Assembly (NCBI GenBank): GCA_023846275.1
Contig: CM043865.1
Span: forward strand, 34,486,412-34,550,411
DNA from: Vanilla planifolia
Lineage: Eukaryota > Streptophyta > Magnoliopsida > Asparagales > Orchidaceae
DNA: 64,000 bases
Direction of reading: 5' to 3'
Positions 1 to 12,800 of this stretch are shown one piece after another. Under the pieces are notes generated by a model, which saw nothing but the letters and a program-made list of their open reading frames with translations, was not told where the DNA came from and did no database searches. Both the position numbers and the translations under genes were made by a program. Within the stretch, counting starts at the first letter, position 1. Each line of letters starts with the position of its first letter.

Positions 1-3000
1 AATGTATGATATGTAATATAGCAATAGAATGAAAAAATAAATGCAATTATTTATATGTATGATGAAAAGAGAAAATAAAAAAATCACATTTAAACTTTTC
101 ATATCAAGTTTTTTTTTCAAAGGTAAACAAAGAATAATAAACCTGTTCAATGTTTGACACATTCCTTGAAGGTTCAGATAATTAAAAAAATTAGCATCCT
201 CCGTGATACATTTATATTAAAATAGTTGTAAAAGAATTGACATTCACACTTACATTTCAGGCTAGATAAAGATAAGTTGATTTTATGTATTTGATATTTA
301 TATTTATAATACATTAAAAAATACTTTTGACTAGAGCATAAGCACTTAAACTTCATGCTTATCGCTTTAGAAAATGAGTGCTCTACATAAAGAGCTATAC
401 CTATTTTCTACAATATAGTATATTACATTTATTATTTGTATATTTATATTTAATTACATGAGTTTAGTGTTCCTAGTTGCATTTGGAAGGTCACTATAGA
501 TATGCTTAGCTAATTTAAAAGGCATGCTCCAAACTACAAAGAAGTTAGATGATCTGAAAAAAAAGATACAAATAAGGTTAAAGAGAAGAAGTTTAGCAAT
601 AAAACATTATTCAAGTGCACTAGTTTGGAGGCTCAAGAGAGACATCCAACTAAGGTGACGAGAGAATAAAGAGCAACTAGTTATACCAAAAGAATGACTT
701 TTAAAATTTATATGTGAAATTAAATACTAAAGGAGAAAGACTTACAAACTTGTCATAAGGACAATGGAAATTAAAGCTCAAAAGAAAAAAAATATAGCAA
801 GGGCAAATATAAAAAATAACTAGTCAAAAATGAATAATTAAATCTAGATAAATGATTTATTTTTATTTATTTTCAATAAAATTGTGATAAATAATTGATT
901 TAAGTGAGCTTAGTTGTTCGAAAAAAAATATAATTTTTTTTTGTCAACATTTTATAGAAAATTTATAGAATGGAAGAAGAGTAATACTAAAGAAGATGAA
1001 AGTTAAAACAAAATTAGAATCAAATGCTTATAGAAGGAAATGTGTAAAAAAAAGTGGTATTTCTTGGCAAACTAAGCCATTTAGAATTATTTTGAAGTCA
1101 AAAAGAGTATCAAAAGAGTGGAAGAAAAATATCTTTGTACTTCTATGAACAAAGTGGACATTAGACTTATGTTAATTACAAAGGAACCAAGTTGATTATT
1201 CAATTATGAAACTCATCAAGAGGGTGATTGAACATAGTTATGATGAGAGATCAATATAGTTTAGAATTAAATTGGTTTTATGTCAAGATGACTGACCATT
1301 TATCCTATACAATTGCTAAGAGGTTTAATAAAAAAATATAGAACAAGAAAAGAATACCTTTATTTGAACTTTATTAATATAAAGTAAACATATGATAGAG
1401 TACTCGCAAAAGTATTTTAACAGATCTTAAAAGTTAAAGAAAGTTAATAGTATAATATTATAAAATCATTAAAGGCATATATAATAGAACAATAACATGA
1501 ATATGAACTTAATAAGAATACACTAGATTTTTTTTATCATAGTTGAACTTCATCAAGACTTTATTATAAGGCTTAACATTTTTTAGTAAATTATAAATGT
1601 TTTTACTAGTTAGGTCTAAGATGAAGTTCCATAACATAAGTTTTATATTGATAATATTGTATATATAGAGGGCTAAAGCCAATTTGGACTTATGAAAAAA
1701 TCTTTACAATTCAAAGGGTTTCATTGTAGTAGATTTAAGTATATAGAATACAACAATTTTAACAAGTTAAAATACGATGCTATAAAGATGCTAAAATACT
1801 AAAGAATAAAATGTTTCATTATCTTGGGTCTATACTCTGAAATAATAACAAAATTTATAAGAAGTTAATCAAAATATCCCAACAAGTTAAGTGGAATGTA
1901 AGAGTACTACAATATATTATGGGATCAAAACATTTCATTTAATGTTAAAAGTAAATTTTATAAAATTATGATAAGATCAACAATATTATGTGACACAGAA
2001 TGTTAACTTACAAACTAAACATGTAAATAAAATAAGTGTTATAAAGATAAAGATATTAAAAAAATATAATTAGAATGATTCTAGTCAATAAAAGTTTGTG
2101 ACACGAATTGAGAATAAACTTTCAAAGAGTAAGCTTAAATATTTGGTCATGTTAAATGGAGACTCTAATTTTCCTACTAAAAGTAGCAAATAATTGGAAT
2201 GCTTTCTTATAAATAAAGGCAAAGATCCAAAAAAAATTTAATAAAAAATATTAGGAATTAACAGGTTTGGATATAAAAAAATTAATTAAGGACTTGAGTG
2301 CAATGCGATTAGAAAATTCATTTAATCAATAGGATTATGGGTTCTTGTAATTATTATTATTTCTTATCATAGTTAACTGACATATCCTATTGTATCTATA
2401 TGCCACTTTCTAAAATTTGACAATTTCATGTATCAATGTCTTACCCATATTTCATAGACCATAATACTCTAAATGTATTTTTGAATGAATTGGAAATTTC
2501 TCCACCACATTAACTAAGACAAAAGACCATTTAAAGAGTCTCTAATAGGCACAAATAAGAGAACAGTTGTTTTAGAATTTAGAGGACTTACAATTTCAAA
2601 TCCACATGTTTGTTTTGATGACATCTAGCTACTAAAATTTAGAAAAATAAAGAAGTTCATAACGACTCAAATAACTTTCAAAAGCCAAGCTTTTCTTTAC
2701 TTTCTAAAGGCTCCCATTACAATTAATCATAGCCCTTCACCAAAAACAACCAATCGGTTGCCTATTGCTAATGAAATGAAGGGAATGTTAATCTCAAGGT
2801 AAGGGAAACATAAACAAACATCACAACAAATGTCATCTAACTAAAAAAAATTCAATCAATAGCAATATTTCACTTGTTTTAAAATAAGAAAAAAAAATAA
2901 ACATCTAAAACACTGATACTTCTCTAACGATAACATATTTATATCAAAAAAATCATTGATTTTGGCATTCCTTGAGACTTGCATGATATGGATTTAATAT

Positions 3001-3822
3001 GCCAAGTAAAATACCAACTTTTATGAAAACAATCAAATAAAATGATACTCCTTAATACGTGCCTAATAAATATTAAATACTTAATGTACAAATACTTAAT
3101 GTACACAGCTACACCATGCCTCCATAATTACAATATATAGAATAACATAATTAAAAAGAAAATACAATCATTTATAGGCAACAAGAAAAAAAAAAACAAA
3201 TCAAAGTTTTTTAGCTTTTCACATGAGATTTTTACTTGATGTTGAGAGTGAAAGTAATACATCTCCTTATAGTTTGCCACACTCCTTACACCATAAGCAA
3301 TTAACAAAACTATCATATGATAGTTTAAAACCATGATTGCATTATAGGTTTCATGATGATGATTTGAATATAAGAGTTTTAATTTTTATATTTGACAATC
3401 CTCGGAATATAATATTAACTAATATGTAGCAAATTAAATCTCATGCCTCATCTTTTTAAAAGAAAAACCGAACATTTCCTAATAAGTTACATGTCTATTA
3501 TATATGATAATATTATAAATTTACTATTTTTTAAATTCATTTGTACTTATTCTTCTCATATTTATTTTTCTTATTCCAATATATTTGTATCATATGTTTC
3601 TGATATTTTTTGTACTGTTGTATTGGTGTCATATGGCTTCCACATCCAAATATTGCACCCAAGGTTTATGCCATATTAAAAGCTTCTAATTCACTGAAAA
3701 ATCATCAAATATTTATACATGCATGCAATATTAATGCTACAAATATTTTGCATGAATTAATTATATCTCCAAGTAAGTGTTAAATACATGCATATAATAT
3801 AAAGCTACATTGTGCTCCTTAC
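1..3822 (-). other. SEC6 intron 17 (partial), repeat-filled
   Basis: Everything left of the last SEC6 exon is AT-rich intronic sequence running off the window edge. It holds a LINE relic at about 600-2370. Short open frames such as those at 174-356, 3128-3334 and 3443-3679 have no recognisable domains and look like chance. A weak similarity exists between about 40-165 and 3165-3325, possibly flanks of an older element. Confidence 0.6.
600..2370 (+). mobile_element. decayed non-LTR retrotransposon (RTE-like LINE), reverse transcriptase remnant
   Basis: Translated across several frame breaks on the plus strand, this stretch follows the order of a plant LINE reverse transcriptase. NYKGTK (1175-1192) matches the NYRGIKL motif; then comes KLIKRVIEH; then a region matching LELWRETLESKGF around 1670-1730; FHYLGSIL (1814-1837) matches FRYLGSM; FYKIMIRSTILCDTEC (ending 2003) matches FYRTAIRPAMLYGTEC; HVNK follows. 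A piece near 2215-2320 resembles the basic C-terminal tail of such ORFs. Many stops and indels show a dead copy. It lies antisense inside SEC6 intron 17. The boundaries are approximate and no target-site duplication was found. Confidence 0.75.
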
Positions 3823-6800
3823 CTGTTCTGCATAGTTTTGTGGAAGAGCTTCAAGCGTACTGTTGCTAAGTTCATTAGAAAGCTCATAGCAACGCAAGTT
3901 GTTATTGATCTGGTTTGTACATATGAGGTATTTATGGAATAATTAAGCCAGAAATTTGAGAAAATAAATTTATAAAACTTCCATAAACTTGATAAAATTC
4001 ATAAGCCACAAACCATGGCACAAAGCGGCTCCAGGCCAATGTCAGAAGCTGATTCTTCCAACCTGCGTTTCTCAGCGGATTGAAAATCAATCATAACCTA
4101 GATGAAAACATGACAAAATGAACAAGTTCAAACGTTTGGCCATATCAAACAACAAATCGATGGACTTTTGATTCATTATTTATTATAGTCTAACTTCTCA
4201 CATAAGGAACCAGCTTTATTGCCTGTAAGAAATCTTATTTCTAAAGTTTTGCAAAGTTCTCAACCCTAACAATTAAAACAAAAACATGCTCTAAACATGA
4301 TTAGTAATAGTCTTGTTCGAGTTGGCATAACCTTACTACTTAAAAGAAAAATAACCAAATCAGCCACCCATTCATGTTTCATTTATAAATTTAATTGGCC
4401 ATGGGAAGAGGTACAATTTCTACTTGATATCTTCCTCTTATGAATTCCATTTGCGGACGGACCTCTCATTCAACAATGATTGAAACTATTATGCATAAAA
4501 TGCAAATTCAAGACCTCTATCATCACTTTAAACTCCAAATCCAATTAATGAACAATTTATCCACTTATTGCGGAACCAATGAAATTTTGAACAATGCCTA
4601 ATCAATAAAAGGTCAAACCTACATCTGCATCATTCATTGGAACTATGAGTATTAGATTAGAATTGAGACAATCTTAAGGACATTTTATCAGCACTCACAT
4701 GTCGCAATAACCTCAAATTGTAAATTACGAAGCTTAGCAATGACAGTCAATGTTGGACACGATTCAGAAAAAATCAATTCATGCATTCACAAGTGATAGA
4801 ATAAAAATTATAAACGAGATGGATTTAAGCTTGTATATAAATTAGTGCATAACCTAGTTCGTATATTTTAATAGACGAAACTAACTTTTTCCCTGGACAG
4901 TAACTCCTTCAGGATATCTGACAACCCTTCAGAAAGAATGTATATTGTACCTCTTATCATTTTGCTTTGTTAAGATCAGTAAAAATACCACATTTCTATT
5001 TATTTTGTGTAGTAACCATAAACAGCTTACGAGAAAACATTTCAACTCATTTTAGGTACTTTAACAAGGGCAAATACATTGGCACCTAGTTTAAGCAAGA
5101 AACTCATATTTCCAATTCAATTGAATGTATACTTAGTTAAACCCTAAATTCTAAGCATACTATAATATGAACTCAGTCTGCATACAAGATAGCCTATCCA
5201 TCACGTCCAAGACAAGCTCTTTGTCTATGCTAAGACATTTGTCTATTTTTCCCTCTGTATTTCCGCCATTCTATCAGCATTAATGGAGCTAATTCATTTG
5301 GCATAAAGCTATCAAGTTTCTTTTATATCACTGCAAAGGTAAATTATAAATGTTTGACATTAGTTAACACCTCAAAATTAAAGCTTCAGTTAAACAGGTA
5401 CTATGAACTCCAAACAATGTATTATATCTTTGACGGCCAACAGCATCATATTTCTCTCTTACTTTTTGAAACAACGCATATTTCAGTGTAAGGCCATTAA
5501 AACTGAAAAAAACAGATCTCATGAATAAGAACATATGAGTAAATAATTTGCTTTGATGCCTTCAATACAAAATTACATCTATTAGAACAGATAATCAATG
5601 TTCATAACTAATGTAAAATATTAGCAACTTCCAGGAATAAACCAGGAATATTACTGTAATCATGCACCCAATGCTTAAGACCTAGGGATTCATATTTTAA
5701 CCTTGAAATTGCAGAGTTTTTCACAGAAAAAAACCACAGCATGTAAATTTTGCATATGCTATTGCATTACTAAAATTAAGAAATGACAAATTTCTGACAA
5801 TTATTTATATAAGGTGCGTGAAGCCTTGCCTGAATAATTGCAAGTGCTGTACGGTACAACATTACTTCTGTGCTATTCTCTCTAACAATTTGTACTTGTT
5901 CTGTTAAAATTCGAAATAGATCCACAGCTGCAGGTGTATAAAGCTTGCCATCATCTGTACTCTTAGGTGGTTGTACCTTGTCAGCCTCCAAGATGTTTGT
6001 ATACCATTTCTGTAGCAATTGGGAAAAAAACTTCAAAAATTGTTGCTAGTATTTCCAGTTAAATGACGAAGTTTAGAGGGTCGTTAGTTGCCAAATCAAT
6101 TACCTTTGTTGTTGCTTGCATACGTTCCATGTATGCATTCATGAGTGGATCCATGGCACCGCTTTCAGAACAAACTTGAGCTAAGGATTCATCAACACCC
6201 AGTCCAATCAAATTTTCTTGATATTCAACAACCCAACCAGTCACCTGAATAAGACATCAACAATGAAAGCTATGTACAGAATTACAGGGCCCAAAAAGTA
6301 ACTGCAACTGAACAAGTGCTCTACTATTAAAACAATGCATTTTGCAAAATCAGGACAGCGTTGGTACAAAGGAAATAACTAGTCTCCTTATGAAATGTAT
6401 TTACCTTCAAAATTTCTATATTTGTTAAGTTATCCGCCCTATCACTGAGTAGCCTAAGCATTTGAATAAACCTTTCTGTATACTGATTCACCATAAGCTG
6501 AAAAATTTCATATCTGCATAGAACAAAAAATATATACATATGTATTATGTTAACTGAACGAGAAAGAAACAATGTTTTCAAAAGAAAGTTTATTCCTAAA
6601 GAATTATCAATTAAGCATTATATCAAAAGCACAGGGTAAATGCACAGAGTAATATGCCAACGGATTTCATCATGCAAGGCAAAAGCATCAGGACATGCCT
6701 ACCAAAATCTACTCAACTTCCAAGGGACTCCCCAGGAAATTAGCAGCAAGTTTTAACTAAATTTGAAATTGCATGGAGTTTAGCTTATACCTATGAATAT

Positions 6801-9800
6801 TGATAAATTTTTCAACAAATAAATATATAAATTAAAGATATTTTAATTCACTGTAGAACTAAATTTGAAATTGGGTCATGGATTTTAGCTTATACCTATT
6901 AATATTGATAAATTTTTCAACAAATAAATATATAAATTAAAAATATTTTAATTCACTGTAGAATTTTGAATAAACTAAAATCTAAATATGTAAAAGAATT
7001 AAGTACAATATAAATCAAATTCTTAGAAATATATATGCATTTAATCAAATTCTTCATAAATTTAAAATTTAAAGTAACTAATAAATATTAAAATGTTTAA
7101 TTTTTATATAAGAAAATAAGTGAATAAAAGAAATTTTATTCACCATCTACTATAATAAATCCTGAATTTTTAATATAATAACTATATTATTTAAATTTTA
7201 AAAAAAAGGGGATGAGCTCTCAGAGTGCAAAAGCAAAAGCCCACCCTCACCATATCATATGGGCATTTGATGCACTAATTAAAATAAATTGCCACTAAAC
7301 CTCTTTATTTACACTAAGTTCATTAAATTAGTTTTTTAACATTGCTTCAATGTTATTTACCATATCTTTCTTGAATTAAGCAACATATGGATCTTAACCA
7401 CCTCAAATCTTGACTTCTGTCTTTCATCATATCTATTCCTAGAGTTCTCTCTCCTTCACTTTATTTTTTTTCAGCAAATTCATTATCTTTCCTCACTATC
7501 TCTCTTGGTACCACTCTTTTCATAATTAGCAAATTCCATATTATGTATCCATATGATATTACCACTTTTATTTTCTAACTTACCCCTTTTTAATCCATCA
7601 CTCCTTCATAACCCATTGGAGCAAAATAACTTGCCATGAAAGGAACATAAGAGCTCAGCTTGTAAAGAGAATAGTTTTGAGTTTGAATGGATACAAGAAC
7701 CGTAATGTGTTTTTCACCAATCTCAACTGCTGATGGCAGGCTTTCTCTAAGTGAGCTCGTTAGCTTTGGAATGGGAATCCATACCTTTGAACCACCCTTT
7801 TTGCACCCTTTTAACTAAGAAGGGAGGCACAAACACTTTGCATAGCATGTTTTTGAAGATGGGATTGTTGATATTGAAAAAGGAACCAGTCCTTGCATTA
7901 CATGTCACTCAGTTTCTCTTATCATCCGTTCTGGTAGAAGGAGAATGGTCTTCTACTAGAAGGGGTAGATGGCTTCACATGGAAAGAGAGAGCGAGCGAG
8001 AGAGTGAGAGAGATGAGAGAGAGCGAGAAGAGAAGACATATTTGTAGGTATTCTCTCAATGACAGGAAGTATATTCTTTTATCAATTAAAAAGTCCTAGA
8101 TATTGCATGCCCAGTTTCAATATGATCTTCATTTCCTTGTACAGAATGGATAAACATAAGCACCCACCAAGAGGAATAACCCATTTTCCAACCTAAAAAG
8201 CTTCTCCCAAACCTTGAAAGGGGGTGATGGAAACTGGAATTTCCTTGCAATCAAAAACACCACCCTTTTTTTATGGGGGTGATTGGTCTCTTTTTCTCAC
8301 CTATTCTCATTAATTTAGATAGAGCGATGAATTCAACAAAACATCCTCTCAAATTTGAAAGTGATTTAGGTAAAATCAAGCCAACCACAGCCCAGTCCTT
8401 CGAAAATAAAAACATGCGATGCAACAACTAGGGGCCATACTTCAAATCACAGATAAAAACAGATTCTACAAGCCTTAAGAAAAAAGGGGACTAGCTTCTT
8501 GTTACATTATGGTTTGCAATGCTTCACATGGTAATATTCCAAAGAACTTACAACCATGAGGGAAAATAAAAACATGCGATGCAACAACTAGGGGCCATAC
8601 CTCAAATCACAGATAAAAACAGATTCTACAAGCCTTAAGAAAAAAGGGGACTAGCTTATTGTTACATTATGGTTTGCAATGCTTCACATGGTAGTATTCC
8701 AAAGAACTTCAACCATGAGATCATTATCAGTAGACATAACTTAAAGCTTTTGACAGATTTCATACGCTCCCCAACCATGAAAATAACTGCATAAATTAAG
8801 CATTCTTGTCGCATTTCATGTGCATGATAAGAAGAGTTCCAGTAGATCTCTCCCTAAAGGACTAGATGGGCAAGAAAAAGAGTACGCAAATGTTTACAAT
8901 ACAATATAAAAGCTAATGTTTAATTCTATTTATTTAATTTAAATAAGTGCAAAATAATTTAATAATCAATAAATTAATAATCTATATACAAAAAGAATTG
9001 ACTTTAAAATTACGACATGATAATATTAATTAAGGTGAAAACATATAATTTTTTTATTATGAAATATTTATTGGAAAATACATGAAAACATTCATTTTAT
9101 TTAAAATAAAAGACTTAAAAGCATATTATCCAAACCTGAAATCCCATTTTCAAGTGTTGACCAAAAGTTTAGATCCTCCCCTACATGCAATTATTGAGTG
9201 TACATTTGAGTAATAAACTATTACTTTTGTAAAATAAAATATCGGTATAATTTGGATAAAAAACATGAATTATTCATCATTACAAATAGATACTTGACTT
9301 AAACATTTCAAAAATAAAAAAAAAAGCATGCCATTTATGAATTCACAACCATTTCCAATTTTCTAATATTAAAAAAATACATTTAGAATGGTCTTCTCAT
9401 GACACCTAAGACACATTTGAATCAACTTTTCAAAAAAATTATTAGATTTAATTTCTTTGAGTTAATTTCCTTCTCATAACAATTCATTGAAATTATATTA
9501 TAAGATTTCTCCTTCAAGAAATTGATTTAAAAAATTAGTCTAGAAACCATAAATTGATTAACTTAGCATATGATTTCAATTAGACCATGATAGTTCTCAT
9601 TTATTGATCAATTTATTCTATTTGAATAAATAATTTTTAGTACACTTATGAGTTTTGCTAGAATTATTAAGAAAGAACTTGCTAAAATATGGCCATTAAT
9701 AACGTTGAAGAACTGACATCTATTATTGTAGAATTGACTTGTTAACAATTTTGTATCAATGCCATCTAGCTTACTAATCATTATTAGAGGTAGGTATGTT

Positions 9801-12800
9801 CTTGTTGAAAACTATAGCACTAAACCGCAATGCAAGCTACAAAGTAATACTTTTCAACTATAAAGCCTAAAGACCTGGAAAGAAAAGCTAGCAAATATAT
9901 TTTGAAGAAACAAATAATTTGAGATTAACCTTATTATTAATAAATTCTTTTTAACTTCCTCCATGTCTTGGCAAAACTTGCCTTATTGCTTTATTTTTAT
10001 TTGCATTAAAGTAGCTAATTTACCACACTTTTCCTCATAACTAAAGAGCAAAATGAAAGAGTACGAAGCAAAGATACCAGGCTGCTTCTCAACTTTACAG
10101 CATGATATTGCCAAATTTAAAATGGTTCCGCATATAAATACAATATCTGCATAGAATATTGGTAGGATTACCACGTCCTTCATAATTTCTATTAACAATA
10201 TAGAAAAGTAGCATAAGAAATTCTGTACGAATAGTGCAACTGAACTTGATCGGATCAAATTCAAGTATTACACCAAGAAAATTCAATGTAGCACACAAGC
10301 GGGTGCAGAAAAAAAATTAAAAAATAAGAGGGCTGACAAACCTTGGAGGAAAACAAGGAGCCACATAATCATAAATATCTCCAAGTTCATTACCAATCTG
10401 TGACATAATAATCACAAAATTTCATAAGCAATGATACCACACAATAGTAACAAGAGGATAAAAGACAAATTATATAAATAGCATGTCATGCATTACACTA
10501 TACACATCCTTTACAAAAAGCTTTGTTAAGAAAAATGGTATGATGACAACTATACCTCTCGAGCTTCTGCTAAAGCAGCTTTTAGATCCTCAAATACAAG
10601 CTGCACAAGAAGGATAGAAGTGAGTACAAAGCATACAGTAAATGAATTACACGTAAAAAATGACTCATTCCATGACATTCATGATGGGTATCTATGCAGG
10701 AAACATTTGAACAAAACCTTTGTCAGCAACATATTAAACCTTTCTTCCACAGCTTTTCTTATTTTCTCATAGCATTTATCCTTGAAGCATTTTCCTTGGA
10801 CTTTCTTGTCATGTAAAACATTTCTTGGTGATGCTGCTGTCACTCCTGCACCTTTTCTGCCAAACGCAAGCGTATTCATTCCAAAAATACCAACGTTATT
10901 AATGCAACAAAGGAAATTATTATCATCAAAATGAACAAACTTCAAAATGAAATAAGGAAAAAGGTCAACATTTTATTAAGTAGTCAAATAAACAAAGATG
11001 TAAATGTACGTGATCAGGTAGATAGCTAATCAGATAACAATCACATGGCATAAGGAATATGAGGAACAAAATATTGGTACCCTGGCAGATGAAATATTGT
11101 TAGACAGGTAAACTTGTCTACAAAGAGGATAGAGAAAGCACAAAAGTAATACTATTTGTTACAAGTGTGGAAACAGTACATAAAATTTCATATTAACTGC
11201 CTTTAGTTTAATGTTGTAGATGTTTTCATCATAATTGAACAACTTTTTAGGTACTTTATGAGCATAACAAACACCATTTGCAATGAACGGTTCAAAAGAT
11301 AAGATACAAAACAGTTAGGTGGAGAAAAATGTAGAAACGATGCAATCCATTTGGAACATAAAACCAACAAAATGGAAAATGAATGACGCATAAGAATGGA
11401 AGTCACTCAAGTAACAAAATTAAAATGTTATAACTTGTTTTGGAAACAAGTAGAAATGGAAAACAGAAAAAATCTGCTAAATCAAACAAATATTTGGTAT
11501 GATCAAACAAAAATAAAACATTATTAAACAAGGCCTGGTGCTTCATATCTATGACCAATCAAAATATTTATTCAAGTTAATCATTTTCAGTATCAACATT
11601 TAAAACAATCTACATATAACTTAGCTTAACAACTAAATACAATCAGATTAACAAGAAAGAAGTGTACACCATACTTTACAGCCCTTCGTGGATTGGCAAT
11701 TGTTGCAATGGCACCTACACCCTCAGCCTCGGCTGCCTCCTCAGCTAGTTGCTGATCTAGGATTTCTTGCATTTCTATCACCCTGTAGTACGAATCTATA
11801 AACTTTAGAACTAAAACTTCTTTAAATGAGGCCACAGAAATTAGCAATGTTATATCAGTAAGTTGAAGCAACTGTGTAACTTAAAATTTCTTTAGTCATC
11901 TTCCTAAATAATACAAAATACACTTCTGTAAGGCAACTTCTTTAGTTTCTGGCATGTTTTCTACCCTACCATTTAATGCTCATGACCCCCTCCATCACTT
12001 GTACGATGCAATCGTGATAAAGCAAGAATTCAGGAGAAACATTGTTAAAGAGACACAGACTATAAAAGCAAGCTCATTCACATTAATCACTTTCTTATTA
12101 AAATGGCTTCTAATATAATCCAAACAACCATTTCAGGTGATTACTTAAAAAGGAATGTGGATTTCTCATTCTATCTCCAATGCTTCATGTACCTTATCTT
12201 CAAGGTTAGAATTTCTTGATACAAATTTCTAGTATCGAAATTTCTTGATAGATTTGTCAAATTTTCTAGTTATCAAAAAGTCTTGATAAAAGGGATTAAG
12301 AAAAAACATTGAAACCTTATTACTTGTATCCTAAATCTATAGTAACTCTTTTAGTTTACAAAAGAAATCTGAATTTGAGTTTGGTGAAAAAATTTCAAAT
12401 CTACCTCACTCTACTATCATCACAAGAAGTGGCTATGACAACAATGAAGAGACAGTAATTCTGCCAAGATTCTCAAAGAGGTCCAAGAACTGAAAAGGGT
12501 TGATAACAAAATTGAAAGAAGTTTGAATTAAAAAAAAGGTGACAATGACAGCTGTGGTATGTAGAGAGATGAGAGCTAACTAGGCAGCGGATCAAATGTT
12601 TGAAGGTATCACCCAAAAGAATGCCACTGTATGGACTGTAAGCCCAACAATAGAAATAGACTGGCAACAGTGTTTAACGGATGAAACCAGCACCAAAAAA
12701 AATTGGTAGTCTTGCCGGACAGTAGGCCCTCAGTGAGCAATGAATGTTGGAAGTTAAAAACATGTCAATGTGAATAATTAGAGAAGCAATTCATGTGCAG

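Noticed and set aside
1-3822. Search for the remaining C-terminal SEC6 exons
   Set aside because: No minus-strand match to the next conserved block was seen, so the gene is judged to continue beyond the window edge.
7751-8047. 98-codon plus-strand frame
   Set aside because: Its C-terminal third only translates a GA repeat, and the rest matches nothing I know.
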